DNA of 47,193 nt from Corynebacterium yonathiae (lineage in GTDB: Bacteria; Actinomycetota; Actinomycetes; Mycobacteriales; Mycobacteriaceae): contig NZ_JAKMUZ010000020.1 in NCBI RefSeq assembly GCF_027570195.1, positions 1 through 47,193 on the forward strand, given 5' to 3'. Numbering within the stretch: the first letter of the stretch is position 1; every line of letters begins with the position of its first letter. The notes under the pieces were generated by a model. That model did not search any database. It saw only the letters and a program-made list of their open reading frames with translations, and was not told where the DNA came from. The position numbers and the translations under genes were made by a program. Positions 37,006 through 45,885 of the stretch are shown here, one piece after another.

Positions 37006-37782
37006 CTATTTGTGTGAGAAGAGTGGGTTGATGGTGGGCGTTGCACGCTGCGGGTGTACCCGCAGCCCCTCGACGGATATCGGCCAGCCATACACTTGAG
37101 ACAAGGTAGGACTGGTAAAGACCTCATCTACGCGCCCTTGGGCTGCTAATCCCCCGCACGCCAGGCATACGAGATGATCACAATATGCTGCTGCCGCATT
37201 GAGGTCATGCAGCACCACGAGGACGGCGACGCCTGCCTCACGGGCAAGGGCTTTTACTGAGCCCAACAGTTGTTCTTGGTGCCGGATATCCAGCGCGGCC
37301 GTTGGCTCATCGAGCAAGATAACCGGGGTATTTTGGGCAAGCACACGTGCGAAGGCCGCGCGGGCGCGCTCACCGCCAGACAGCGTGCTGATGTCTCGGC
37401 CTGCTAAGTGCGCGACGCCGGCGGTATCGAGGGCGGCGTCAATAAAGTCATCGTCAAGGTCTGCGTAGTCAGTTCCTTCCCACGGGCGGCGCCCCATCGC
37501 AACGACATCGCGGACGAGGAATTCGAAGGACACCGAGACGTCCTGGAGCATCACCGCACGCGTGCGCGCGAGCTCTCGCGCTGGCGCCTTGGGCGATAGC
37601 CCACCCACGGTGATCTCGCCGGAATAGTCGAAGTCTCCGGCGACGGCGGCAAGTACGGTGGATTTACCGGCGCCGTTCGGGCCGATAAGCCCGGTAACTT
37701 CGCCCGCTTGGGCGGTAAAGGACACTTGGTCCACCAGGGTGTGCTCCCCCACGCGAACAGTTAAGTCTTTGACGTTTATCAT
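37006..37782 (-). CDS. hmuV: Heme ABC transporter ATPase
   Basis: 258 residues. It powers heme import through HmuU. Walker A GPNGAGKST, Q-loop after RAVMLQDV, signature LSGGERARAAF, Walker B VILLDEPTA and the switch His in VVLHDLNAAA are all present. Its ATG overlaps the hmuU stop (TGATG), and it is followed by the third HtaA-domain gene with 10 bp between. Confidence 0.95.
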   Translation of the reverse strand: MINVKDLTVRVGEHTLVDQVSFTAQAGEVTGLIGPNGAGKSTVLAAVAGDFDYSGEITVGGLSPKAPARELARTRAVMLQDVSVSFEFLVRDVVAMGRRPWEGTDYADLDDDFIDAALDTAGVAHLAGRDISTLSGGERARAAFARVLAQNTPVILLDEPTAALDIRHQEQLLGSVKALAREAGVAVLVVLHDLNAAAAYCDHLVCLACGGLAAQGRVDEVFTSPTLSQVYGWPISVEGLRVHPQRATPTINPLFSHK

Positions 37783-38831
37783 CAGTGCACTCCTTTGCGC
37801 ATCATGCGCCGTAGCAGGATGAAGAACGTGGGACCGCCCACCAGCGCGGTGAAAATGCCGATGGGAAGATCCGCAAAAGGAATCATCGTGCGCGCTGCCA
37901 CGTCAGCGAAACCAATGAGCACAGCACCGCCAAGGGCGGAAGCCGGCAGCAGGATGCGGTTTTCTGGTCCGACGATGCTGCGCAGCAGGTGGGGAACGAT
38001 AAGTCCCACAAAGCCAATGAGGCCGGCGAAGGAAACGGCCGCTGCAGTCAACACTGCCGATGCCACGATCGCCACGATGCGCAGCCGCGGCACGTTCACA
38101 CCGGTATGCGCGGCGGCGCGCTCGCCGAGCGCGAGGACGTCTAACTGCTTACCCAGGCGCAAGGCCACTGCGAGACCAACCATCACGATGGGCAGTACCG
38201 CCCACAGGTGTTTCCACTGTGAGCCGTTGAGGGAGCCCATCTGCCAGAAGATGATCGCTTCACGGTTGGCGGTCGGCGCTAGGTACACCATGAAAGAGAT
38301 AATGGCGTTGCATACCGCATTGATGGCGACGCCGGTGAGAATCAGGTGCACCACGGCCACCCGTCCGTTGTGGCGCGCAAGCTGATAGATAATGAAGGTA
38401 ACCAGCAGCGCGGTCAGGAAGGCCGCAGCGGGAACGGTAAAGGTACCGAAGAACTCGATATTAAAGACGATGATCACGGCCGAACCAACGCCCGCACCGG
38501 AGGTAACGCCAATAATGGAGGGTTCTGCCAAGGGGTTGGCAAATACCGCCTGCATCAGCGTGCCGGCAACGCCCAAGGCCGCTCCCACCACGAGCCCCAA
38601 GACCAAACGCGGTAGGCGGATGTCCCACACCACGCTTGCGGTCAAGGAATCCTCCCCGTGGCCAGCTGCCAAAATGGGAAAGAGATCAGACAGCGGTACA
38701 TAGTATTGCCCCAGCACGACGGAGATGATCGCCGCGACAACGATGAGGATCCCCAGCAGTACGAATACCCAAGTGCGCTGCGTGCGTCGGCGCGCGAAGG
38801 TGTCCGGGTCCTTACTCATTGTCCGGGTCAT
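37782..38831 (-). CDS. hmuU: Heme ABC transporter permease
   Basis: 349 residues with about nine to ten membrane segments of the FecCD/BtuC type. Conserved parts are DIRLPRLVLGLVVGAALGVAG, NPLAEPSIIGVTSGAGVG, GFVGLIVPHLLRSIVGPENR and the C-terminal IPFADLPIGIFTALVGGPTFF. The ATG at 38831 has AAAGG 7 nt upstream and overlaps hmuT by 20 bp; ATG at 38819 is a weaker alternative. Confidence 0.94.
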   Translation of the reverse strand: MTRTMSKDPDTFARRRTQRTWVFVLLGILIVVAAIISVVLGQYYVPLSDLFPILAAGHGEDSLTASVVWDIRLPRLVLGLVVGAALGVAGTLMQAVFANPLAEPSIIGVTSGAGVGSAVIIVFNIEFFGTFTVPAAAFLTALLVTFIIYQLARHNGRVAVVHLILTGVAINAVCNAIISFMVYLAPTANREAIIFWQMGSLNGSQWKHLWAVLPIVMVGLAVALRLGKQLDVLALGERAAAHTGVNVPRLRIVAIVASAVLTAAAVSFAGLIGFVGLIVPHLLRSIVGPENRILLPASALGGAVLIGFADVAARTMIPFADLPIGIFTALVGGPTFFILLRRMMRKGVH

Positions 38832-39858
38832 ACACAGCCTTTGCTAGCTTCACCAGCGTTTGCCCAGTCATGGGACCAAATGCCAACGACTGGCCGTCCG
38901 GAATGGTCACGATGCGCTTCTTTTGGCCGGCGGTGGTTTGAGCAACGCCGGGCCGCTCCAGCAAGCCGTCAATTCCGCCGGTGGATTCCAGGCCATTGGT
39001 CATCATGATGATCACCTCTGGATTGATGCGCGCCAGCGCCTCAGCATTAGCGGGTTCCGCATAGGAAAGGTTGTTTTCTGCAGCCAGATCCACACCGCCA
39101 ATGCCTTCAATCAGATCTTGCGCACCGGTACCATCACCCATGATGAAGAAGACGCCACCGTTTCCGCGTGCGTAAAGGAACGCCATGCGCATTGGATCAT
39201 CGGGAACCAACTTCTTGATGGCTTCCTTTGCCTCGTCGATTTCCTTGGTGGAACGATCCGCCAGCTCGCGTGCTTCATCGGGCAGGCCGAGGGCATCGCC
39301 AAGCGTGGTGATGTCCTCACCCACCGAATCGATCGTGCGCTCAGGTTCCATCACCACGGTGGTGACACCCGCCGCGCGGATTTGATCGATGGCATCGCGC
39401 GGGCCAATGGAATGGTCTGCAATGACGAGCGTCGGCTGCAGCTCCAGCACCGCCTCCACGTTGATGTTGTGGCCACCTTCGGTCACCACCGGGAGATCCG
39501 CCAGGTTGGGCTCGGTAGAAGAAACTGTGCGACCGACGATATTATCCGCAAGCCCCAAGCCGCTAAGGGTATTGGTGTAGGTGCCATAGATATCCAAAGC
39601 CAGGATGCGGGAGGCATCGGTGACGGTAACGTCGTTACCATCGGCATCGGTAAGCTCCACCGGAAGCGCCGGCTCTGCCTTATCAGTAACCGGTTCGATT
39701 TCGTCAAAACCTTTGACGTCACTGACACCTTCAAAAGACCTGGGATCCGAGAGATCAGCGGGATCCGGTAGCTGATCGGTATAGCTTCCCTGCACACCGC
39801 ACGCGGTAAGACTGAAGATGCACAGGAATGGTACGAGGAAACGAAGAACGAGTTTCAC
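38812..39858 (-). CDS. hmuT: Heme-binding lipoprotein of the HmuTUV importer
   Basis: 348 residues with a GTG start. The lipobox LTAC puts the lipidated Cys at residue 20. It is a class III substrate-binding protein with two lobes. The heme ligands known from C. glutamicum HmuT (His141, Tyr240, Arg242) correspond here to His130 in TEGGHNINVEAV, Tyr229 and Arg231 in FLYARGNGG, with one constant offset of 11. It receives heme from HtaA-type proteins and hands it to HmuUV. The gene follows htaA by 10 bp. Confidence 0.95.
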   Translation of the reverse strand: MKLVLRFLVPFLCIFSLTACGVQGSYTDQLPDPADLSDPRSFEGVSDVKGFDEIEPVTDKAEPALPVELTDADGNDVTVTDASRILALDIYGTYTNTLSGLGLADNIVGRTVSSTEPNLADLPVVTEGGHNINVEAVLELQPTLVIADHSIGPRDAIDQIRAAGVTTVVMEPERTIDSVGEDITTLGDALGLPDEARELADRSTKEIDEAKEAIKKLVPDDPMRMAFLYARGNGGVFFIMGDGTGAQDLIEGIGGVDLAAENNLSYAEPANAEALARINPEVIIMMTNGLESTGGIDGLLERPGVAQTTAGQKKRIVTIPDGQSLAFGPMTGQTLVKLAKAVYDPDNE

Positions 39859-39868
39859 GGCAATCTTT

Positions 39869-41752
39869 CTAAGAGTTGTTCATGACAAGCCGGCTGGTGG
39901 AGCCACCGGCGATGATCAATCCGACGATGAAGAGCAGTAGATAGGCGGTCGGATTATCTAGGCTCCCGCCGGGAGACGTCGCGGACTTGACCTTGAATTT
40001 GTTCGATCCGTCCTCGTATCCCTGCCCCGAGTCACCGGCTAGCACTGGATCCCCGGCCCCGGCATGAGCGCCGCCTTTGGAACTAGGGGTTCCCTTTCCG
40101 TTTCCGCCTGCGCCAGATCCACCGGATCCGCCGGATCCAGAACCGGAGCTAGAGCCTCCACCACCTGATACGGCGCCGCAATCAGCGCTTCCACCCAAGG
40201 TGGCGTGGAAGCTCAACGGGTCCAGCTGGGTGCCTGGTTCATAGAACTCAGCGAGTGCCTGGGAACCGGCTTCAGAAAGCGATACCGCAGCTTCACCGGA
40301 CACGGTGTCCGTGCCGATGTCGAGGGATTTAAAGTTCAAGGTGCCAATAACAGTGCGTCCAAAGTCTTTCTTCTTCCCTTCCATATTGGAAGAGCGCACG
40401 TCAGCGATAAGCTCGCCAGAATTGCCGTTAAAGGTGATTTCCAGGTTGGCGATGTTGAGGTCCAGCTTGCCGTGGTGCCCGGTGAACTGCATGCTTCCGC
40501 CATATTGCACGGAGCCCGCGCCATCTTTTACGGCACCGGAGTTACTCGTGAATTGGAAACGCCCATTGTCATAGCCAACACCAGAGAGATCCCATCGGCC
40601 CTGGGCAATGGATCCGGTGATATAGGACTGGAAGGATTTCTTTAAACCCCACTGAGCGGTGGCTTGAGTAACACCAGTAGCCTCACAGACGGCACCGTCC
40701 CCGCCAGATCCTCCCTCGCCCGAATTACCTGAGCTCGGGGCGCCAGAGCTCGCAGATCCAGAGTGCGCAGGACCAGAAGCCGCTGTTTTGCCAGCGCCTG
40801 AGGCACCGCCGCCTCCACGCGAACCAGAGTTGCTCGGTGATGAATTTCCCGATGCAGAGTTAGTAGAAGCCGAGTTTCCTCCAGTGGAGTTCGACGTACC
40901 CGAAGTAGAACCACCCGAATTCGAGTTCGATCCACCCCGGTTATTGAAAGACTCCAACTCATCCAGGAACGCCTGGGTATTGCCCATAAACGTAGTAATC
41001 CCGTTCATCGTGTCATTGGTTTCAGACAGGATGTCCATAGCTTCCTTGTTAAAGCCCGTGAAGGAACCCGTAATGGAGGTCAATGGGCGCTCCCCACCGG
41101 AACCGGAGCCAGAACCGGATCCAACGCACGAGCCGTCGAGCGCAATGCTGCCGGAGGACGGATCTAAGGCTTCGCCCGGCTGGTAGAAGCCGGTAAATAG
41201 CTTGGCCCCGCCGGAGGTCAGAGCGGTAGATCCAGACAAATCAACCTTCCCGGCACCATCTTCGACGGGGTTGGCCAGATTAATGGTGGCGATTACCTCA
41301 TCATTGCCTTGGATCTTTTTACCGCGGCTGAGGTCTTGGCGGTTCATCTCATAGGAGACGTAGTCCACGGAAATCTGTGCTTGCTTTCCAGAGGCCTTGA
41401 CCTTGAAGTCCGACATCGTCATGTCCAAGACCCCATCGTGGCCGGTAAAGCTCAGCGTTCCATTGAACGGAATCGTGACGTTTCCACCAGACGCATCGGG
41501 CTTTCCTGGGGCAAAGACGAACGCACCATCGCCCTGCTCGTCGCCTGTAAAGCCAATGCCATTGGCACCCCATCCACCGTGGGCGATATTGCCCTTGACG
41601 TAGCTACGGAATGATTGCTTGATGCCCCACTTCCATGTGCAGGATTCATCTGCGTGGGCCACTGGAGCAGATGACAAAAGTGGGGCGAATGCCGCGACGA
41701 GAAAAGCGGCGACGATGCTGCCGAACGCCGGCTTCCACAGTTTTCCAATCAT
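39869..41752 (-). CDS. htaA: Surface heme-binding protein HtaA, two HtaA domains
   Basis: 627 residues. Signal peptide (cleavage near residue 34), domain 1 (about 39-210), a Ser/Gly/Asn-rich linker (about 215-355), domain 2 (about 365-525), a second Gly/Ser linker and a C-terminal membrane segment (602-620). Heme residues by homology are Tyr51 and His105 in domain 1 (SFRSYV; FTGHDG) and Tyr377 and His425 in domain 2 (SFQSYI; FTGHHG). It should capture heme at the cell surface. It is the first gene of htaA-hmuT-hmuU-hmuV-htaC-like, behind an iron-type operator at 41804-41831. Confidence 0.93.
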   Translation of the reverse strand: MIGKLWKPAFGSIVAAFLVAAFAPLLSSAPVAHADESCTWKWGIKQSFRSYVKGNIAHGGWGANGIGFTGDEQGDGAFVFAPGKPDASGGNVTIPFNGTLSFTGHDGVLDMTMSDFKVKASGKQAQISVDYVSYEMNRQDLSRGKKIQGNDEVIATINLANPVEDGAGKVDLSGSTALTSGGAKLFTGFYQPGEALDPSSGSIALDGSCVGSGSGSGSGGERPLTSITGSFTGFNKEAMDILSETNDTMNGITTFMGNTQAFLDELESFNNRGGSNSNSGGSTSGTSNSTGGNSASTNSASGNSSPSNSGSRGGGGASGAGKTAASGPAHSGSASSGAPSSGNSGEGGSGGDGAVCEATGVTQATAQWGLKKSFQSYITGSIAQGRWDLSGVGYDNGRFQFTSNSGAVKDGAGSVQYGGSMQFTGHHGKLDLNIANLEITFNGNSGELIADVRSSNMEGKKKDFGRTVIGTLNFKSLDIGTDTVSGEAAVSLSEAGSQALAEFYEPGTQLDPLSFHATLGGSADCGAVSGGGGSSSGSGSGGSGGSGAGGNGKGTPSSKGGAHAGAGDPVLAGDSGQGYEDGSNKFKVKSATSPGGSLDNPTAYLLLFIVGLIIAGGSTSRLVMNNS

Positions 41753-41803
41753 ATTGAGAACCTTGTTTTCGTGTCTAGAAATGAAATAGACTACGCTTGC
41801 CTT

Positions 41804-41831
41804 AGTTAGGTAAGTGTATCCTTACCTAACT
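41804..41831. promoter_or_regulatory. Iron-type operator shared by htaA and a divergent membrane protein gene
   Basis: An 11-bp perfect inverted repeat (41804-41814, AGTTAGGTAAG; 41821-41831, CTTACCTAACT) surrounds a 6-nt centre. The half-sites are those of a DtxR box, but the usual centre is 1 nt. A shifted 19-mer (TTAGGTAAGTGTATCCTTA) still fits the DtxR consensus at 14 positions. On the minus strand a -10 TAGTCT follows it toward htaA; on the plus strand TATAAG (41858-41863) follows toward the other gene. Confidence 0.75.
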
Positions 41832-41872
41832 CCTTCTGATTGTCAATAAACCACCCCTATAAGAAGCAAAGA

Positions 41873-42376
41873 ATGCAAAACGACCCCCGCAAAGACATCT
41901 TCACCAGCATCTATCCAGATGTGGATCCCACACAGAACTTCCCACTCACGTTCGGTGAACGCTTGTCCTTAACTCTTTCCGTCGGCGTATTTATGTTCGG
42001 CGGCGTAAGCGGCAACCTGCTCATCGCCGGTATCGGCTTGGCCTTCGTGGTCGCCTGTTCCTTGGTACTTGCCCGTAAAACGCCACGCCGCATCCGCGCA
42101 GAGGCCCGTAGCCGATTCCCACGGGAACCGTGGGCCGAACAACCCAGCTTCCTCGTGCCCGTCGTATGGATCCTCATCGCAGTAGTCGCGGCCCTGGCGT
42201 GGTGGTTTACCCCCGTGAAATACCTCGCGTGGAGCGCGGGCATTATTGCTGTCATCGCGGCCATCGCAACGTGGTTCCTCCCCACCCTGCAGCGCCGCCG
42301 CGCGCGGTCTACACGCGCAAAGCAAGACGCGTTAGCTACCCCAGCACCCCAAAGCTCCCTAGCGGAGAAAAACTAA
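41873..42376 (+). CDS. Small membrane protein divergent from htaA
   Basis: 167 residues. Two pairs of hydrophobic segments are seen (about 35-75, LSLTLSVGVFMFGGVSG onward; about 100-140, VPVVWILIAVVAALAWW), with a basic stretch between (KTPRRIRAEARSRF) and a charged C-terminus. Layout is that of a four-helix inner-membrane protein with no recognised family. The ATG at 41873 was preferred over a TTG at 41840, which falls in the promoter. It shares the iron-type operator with htaA, so expression should rise under iron limitation and a role in heme or iron uptake is possible. Confidence 0.65.
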   Translation: MQNDPRKDIFTSIYPDVDPTQNFPLTFGERLSLTLSVGVFMFGGVSGNLLIAGIGLAFVVACSLVLARKTPRRIRAEARSRFPREPWAEQPSFLVPVVWILIAVVAALAWWFTPVKYLAWSAGIIAVIAAIATWFLPTLQRRRARSTRAKQDALATPAPQSSLAEKN

Positions 42377-42408
42377 AATAGACCCCGACCTGTATTAACA
42401 GGTCGGGG
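42371..42408 (-). terminator. Terminator of tRNA-Ser(CGA), possibly bidirectional
   Basis: A perfect 11-bp stem (42383-42393 with 42398-42408) with a 4-nt loop. On the minus strand TCTATTTTAGTTT follows, ending the tRNA transcript. It also closes the convergent membrane protein gene, though the plus-strand tail is poor in T. Confidence 0.85.
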
Positions 42409-42415
42409 CCTTGCG

Positions 42416-42503
42416 CGGTGGCGGCGGGATTTGAACCCGCGGTTGGGGGTTACCCAACAATCGCTTTCGAGGCGATCACCTTCGGCCGCTCGGACACGCC
42501 ACC
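42416..42503 (-). tRNA. tRNA-Ser (anticodon CGA), CCA not encoded
   Basis: On the minus strand the acceptor stem GGTGGCG (42503-42497) pairs with CGCCACC (42423-42417), followed by discriminator G. The anticodon loop CTCGAAA gives CGA. A long variable arm TGTTGGGTAACCCCCAACC marks class II. The 3' CCA must be added after transcription. Confidence 0.95.
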
Positions 42504-42592
42504 GCGTTCCAGACTACGGGAGTGGGCCCGAGCGACAAAATCGCTGCGCCGGCGGGGTGCTAGCGCAGCGATATGAGAAACGGGGACGAGGA

Positions 42593-42793
42593 TTAGTCGT
42601 CCTTCAGGCCGCCGATAACCTCGTTAGCCTTGTCCTTGATGCCGTCGGCGGCGTCGGACAGCTTGTCCTTAGCCTCGGAGGTGACCTGGTCGGCCTTGCC
42701 CTCGTTAGCTACTTCCTTGTTGTCGGTAGCTTCGCCGTAGGCTTCCTTTGCCTTGCCTACGAGGCCATCCTTCTTGTTTTCCAAATCGCCCAT
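42593..42793 (-). CDS. CsbD-like stress-response protein
   Basis: 66 residues, beginning MGDLENKKDGLVGKAKEAYG. The composition (Lys, Asp, Ala, Gly, no Cys or Trp) and the repeated K-A-x-x-x-x-G/D helical pattern are typical of the CsbD family, which is induced by general stress in many bacteria; molecular function is unknown. AAAGGAG 6 nt upstream of the ATG decides the start. Confidence 0.85.
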   Translation of the reverse strand: MGDLENKKDGLVGKAKEAYGEATDNKEVANEGKADQVTSEAKDKLSDAADGIKDKANEVIGGLKDD

Positions 42794-42844
42794 AATCACT
42801 CCTTTGATTAGACGGATAATGTATGGGCACCAGTGTACGCACTT

Positions 42845-43276
42845 TCAACGCAGGTCGTCGAAGAAATTCCTGAGCAACGCGGCGCACTCTTCTTCGAGGA
42901 CGCCGCCGCGGACCTGCGGAGTAAAGGGCGCAGTGGGGGCACGCAGGACGTCGATAAGCGAGCCACACGCGCCGGTCTTAGGCTCAAAAGCGCCGAAAAC
43001 CACGGAGGAAACGCGCGCAGCTTGCAAGGCGCCGGAGCACATGGCGCAGGGCTCTAGGGTGACAACAAGTTCGCAGCCGCTCAGGCGCCAACCGTCGCCA
43101 TGGACGCGCACTGCGTGGCGGATGGCCTCAACCTCGGCGTGGGCGGTTGGGTCAGCCAGCTGTTCGCGGCGGTTGACGCCGGTGGCGAGTTCGGTTCCGG
43201 TGGCGTCATACAGCACAGCGCCCACCGGGACATCGCCAGCCGGGGTGCACTTGGCGACGTCCAAGGCGCGCCGCAT
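42845..43276 (-). CDS. tadA: tRNA-specific adenosine deaminase
   Basis: 143 residues from ATG 43276. It converts adenosine 34 to inosine in tRNA-Arg. Zinc ligands and catalytic Glu are seen in TAHAEVEA (His46, Glu48) and TLEPCAMCSGAL (Cys77, Cys80). A longer start using CTG near 43291 is possible, since the family often has a few more N-terminal residues (TPEPLLRAEAR reads in frame). It follows its partner gene with about 25 bp between. Confidence 0.92.
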   Translation of the reverse strand: MRRALDVAKCTPAGDVPVGAVLYDATGTELATGVNRREQLADPTAHAEVEAIRHAVRVHGDGWRLSGCELVVTLEPCAMCSGALQAARVSSVVFGAFEPKTGACGSLIDVLRAPTAPFTPQVRGGVLEEECAALLRNFFDDLR

Positions 43277-43301
43277 GCGGGCTTCTGCGCGCAGGAGGGG
43301 C

Positions 43302-43781
43302 TCAGGCGTTATCAATGACGTCTTCCAGCTCATCGCCAAAGCCGAGCTCGCCGGCGATACGCAGCAACATATCGGATGGCCAATCTTCGTCATTGTCAAT
43401 GATGTAGCCCACCTGGTCCTCGGACAGGCCAAGGTCGGCGAAGATATCGAAATCGCCCTCGCCATAGGGATCGGCCTCATCGGGGTCCACGTCCGGGATT
43501 TCATGGTCGTTGATATCCATGAAATCGGCCGCAAAGTCATCATCCACGCCATAGGTGGCATCCGAGATGAGCATCTTCACCCCGCCCGGCACTGGGCGTA
43601 CGACGATGAAATAGGCATCCTCCACGCACAGCAAAGCGAACGCAGCGCCCTCGGAACGCAGGCTGCGCACCGCGTTTATGGAGGTCTGCGGATCCTCAAA
43701 GTCATCGTTGAAGCTGCGCACCAGCCACTGGCCCGCGTTACGGGCGACGGTCACCGCGAAGGAGTAATTTTCGTTGCTCAT
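43302..43781 (-). CDS. tRNA adenosine deaminase-associated protein
   Basis: 159 residues from MSNENYSFAVTVARNAGQWL. This acidic protein (VDDDFAADFMDINDHEIPDVDPDEAD) is found directly upstream of tadA in actinobacteria and is named for that context; its activity is not known. It lies 25 bp above tadA on the same strand. GAGGT before the ATG and TAATCT 8 nt upstream support the start; the longer frame to 43841 would overlap tyrA. Confidence 0.85.
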   Translation of the reverse strand: MSNENYSFAVTVARNAGQWLVRSFNDDFEDPQTSINAVRSLRSEGAAFALLCVEDAYFIVVRPVPGGVKMLISDATYGVDDDFAADFMDINDHEIPDVDPDEADPYGEGDFDIFADLGLSEDQVGYIIDNDEDWPSDMLLRIAGELGFGDELEDVIDNA

Positions 43782-43820
43782 ACCTCGTGAGATTAGTCGT
43801 GTTGTGCCACAATTGTCATC

Positions 43821-44849
43821 GTGAGTTCTCAAGATGTTCAACGCCCTATCTGCATTATTGGCCTCGGCCTCATCGGCGGCTCGTTGCTGCGCGATCTAGC
43901 TGGATATAAGCACCCCGTTTTTGGATACAACCACTCCACTTCTGGCGCCCGCACTGCAGTAAAGCAGGGCTTTGACGTCACCGATGATCTTCCCGCTATT
44001 TTGACCCGCGCGGAAACGGAGAATGCGCTCATCGTTATTGCCGTTCCCATGACTGCGGTGGGTGGGGTTCTCGATGCCATTCAGGAGCACGCACCTAGCT
44101 GTGGCATTACGGATGTCGTATCCGTGAAGACCGCGGTGCGCCAGCAGGTACTGGAGCGCGGCATGGAATCGCGCTATGTGGGCGGCCACCCGATGGCGGG
44201 CACCTCCAAGTCCGGTTGGGATAACTCCCAGAAGGACCTTTTCCGCCGGGCGGCGTGGGGAATTACCTATGACTATGCTGCCGAGTGCGAGGCGCGCGGG
44301 GAAAAGATTCCGAAGCAGTGGATTGAGACCTTCACCGAGGTCGTGCGCATGACCCAGATGGTGCACGCGGAGGCGGTGCCTATTCGCGTGGCTAATCACG
44401 ATGCTGCGGTCGCGCGCATTTCCCACCTGCCGCACGTCTTTGCTGAGATCCTCGCTGTGGTGGGCGATAATGGCGGAATCCTGGCGCAGTCCCTGTCTGC
44501 CGGTTCCTTCAAGGACGCCACCCGCGTGGCCGGCACGCACCCGGAGCTGGTACAGCAGATGTGCGAGACTAATGCCCCAGCTTTGGTGGAGGCTTTGGAC
44601 GAGGCCTTGGATTTGCTGCGCGACGCCCGTGAGAAGCTCGACTCTCCCGATCCCTCCATTGCGGAGCTTACCGACGCCGGCTATCGCGCCCGCACCCGCA
44701 TCGATGCCCGTTCCGGCGCGCGTAAAGAATCGGTTTCCCCGGTCAAGATTTCTTCCCGCCCAGTGCTGCGCCTGCACCCAGGCGGCCCGAAGTGGGTGGC
44801 GCAGCTGCGCCAATCCGAATCCCTGGGCGGGCGCATCGAGATTTTCTAA
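43821..44849 (+). CDS. tyrA: Prephenate/arogenate dehydrogenase
   Basis: 342 residues with a GTG start. It makes the last or second-last step of tyrosine synthesis. The nucleotide-binding loop is IIGLGLIGGSLLRDL; other family segments are VSVKTAVRQQV, GGHPMAGTSKSGWD and AHVFAEI-like SHLPHVFAEILAVV. Whether it prefers prephenate or arogenate cannot be read by eye. CACAAT at 43808-43813 ends 7 nt before the GTG, so the mRNA is probably leaderless. It is divergent from the tadA unit and convergent with the protease gene, sharing CTAA at the stops. Confidence 0.94.
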   Translation: MSSQDVQRPICIIGLGLIGGSLLRDLAGYKHPVFGYNHSTSGARTAVKQGFDVTDDLPAILTRAETENALIVIAVPMTAVGGVLDAIQEHAPSCGITDVVSVKTAVRQQVLERGMESRYVGGHPMAGTSKSGWDNSQKDLFRRAAWGITYDYAAECEARGEKIPKQWIETFTEVVRMTQMVHAEAVPIRVANHDAAVARISHLPHVFAEILAVVGDNGGILAQSLSAGSFKDATRVAGTHPELVQQMCETNAPALVEALDEALDLLRDAREKLDSPDPSIAELTDAGYRARTRIDARSGARKESVSPVKISSRPVLRLHPGGPKWVAQLRQSESLGGRIEIF

Positions 44850-45883
44850 CGCTTGCGACCCCGTAGGCCGGGAATCCGGGATACTACCGCGGCGGCAACA
44901 AGACCTAGCACCGCTATTCCGGCATAAAGCCAAGCGTGGTCGGCGCTGGTTTGCGGGGTTTTCGGCGGCTCAGGAGTAGTTTCCGCGGTGAGAATCGCTT
45001 CCTCATCGCGTCCGCTGACTACTCCCTCAATCCAGTCCTTGGTGCCAGCCAGCGTGGTAATAGCTGCACTAGGTGAAGGCAGGTCTGGGTCCCCGTTCGC
45101 GGTGCCCGCCGTGGCGAGTCCGGCGAGTTTACCGTCGACAAAGAAGGGGCCGCCGGAGTCACCACCCTGCATTCCCGCTCGGCCGGTGGAATGTACATCA
45201 AGAATGGCACTTTCGATCAATGGCATCGGGCCATCTGGCGCCCCACCCGGCATGGCCTCGCTGGCTGGCACGCTTTCTGTATCCTCCGGCGCACTAATTT
45301 CTGGCATGGCCTCGGCCGCGGGAACGCTTTCTCCACCATCGGCCTCCTCACCAGCGCTCGCGGCAGCGTCCGCAGTGGCGTCCGCGCCAGCAGGGCCGGC
45401 GGGACCACCGCCGAGGAGCTCGGCCACTTCCATTTCTGCTTGGGGCAGCTGACCGCGGCGCGCCATAGAGGAACTACTGCTCCAGCCGTAGAGTGTGCCG
45501 CGTTTGCCCGGTTCAGGAACTTGGGTGGAAATCTCTGCGGGTTTTGTATCGGTGACAGGGGTGGTGAGGTGGAGAAGGGCGGCGTCGGAAAGCGGCGACA
45601 GCGCCCAGGAATCAGCGTTGTAGGTGGTGCCATTGATGCGGGCCTGGGTGCCCTTGTTATTCACGGACTCGAGGCAGTGACGAGCGGTGAGCACCCATTG
45701 GGCGGCCACGAGAGTACCGGTGCAATCACCGAAGCTACCCACGCGTCCTATCTTGAGTTGAGCGACGGTACGAGCCTCCGGGGAGTCCGTGGCTGGATCG
45801 CCGTGTTCGAGTGCAGTAGCCGGGGCGGCTGTCAATGCCACGATGCTGGCGGCGAGCAGAGCAGGGAAGATTTTGTGCTGCAT
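44846..45883 (-). CDS. Secreted trypsin-like serine protease with disordered insert and membrane anchor
   Basis: 345 residues. Signal peptide (MQHKIFPALLAASIVALTAA, cleavage near residue 24), then a chymotrypsin-fold domain with triad His69 (TARHC), Asp100 (SDAALLHL) and Ser243 (GGDSGGPFF). Residues about 157-220 are an Ala/Glu/Pro/Gly-rich insert between the Asp and Ser parts, holding two near copies of ESVPAAEAMP. A C-terminal membrane segment (about 315-335) ends in RGRKR, a typical stop-transfer. The ATG is 2 nt after the upstream gene's stop with GAAGGA before it, so both form an operon. Substrate is unknown. Confidence 0.85.
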   Translation of the reverse strand: MQHKIFPALLAASIVALTAAPATALEHGDPATDSPEARTVAQLKIGRVGSFGDCTGTLVAAQWVLTARHCLESVNNKGTQARINGTTYNADSWALSPLSDAALLHLTTPVTDTKPAEISTQVPEPGKRGTLYGWSSSSSMARRGQLPQAEMEVAELLGGGPAGPAGADATADAAASAGEEADGGESVPAAEAMPEISAPEDTESVPASEAMPGGAPDGPMPLIESAILDVHSTGRAGMQGGDSGGPFFVDGKLAGLATAGTANGDPDLPSPSAAITTLAGTKDWIEGVVSGRDEEAILTAETTPEPPKTPQTSADHAWLYAGIAVLGLVAAAVVSRIPGLRGRKR

Positions 45884-45885
45884 GA

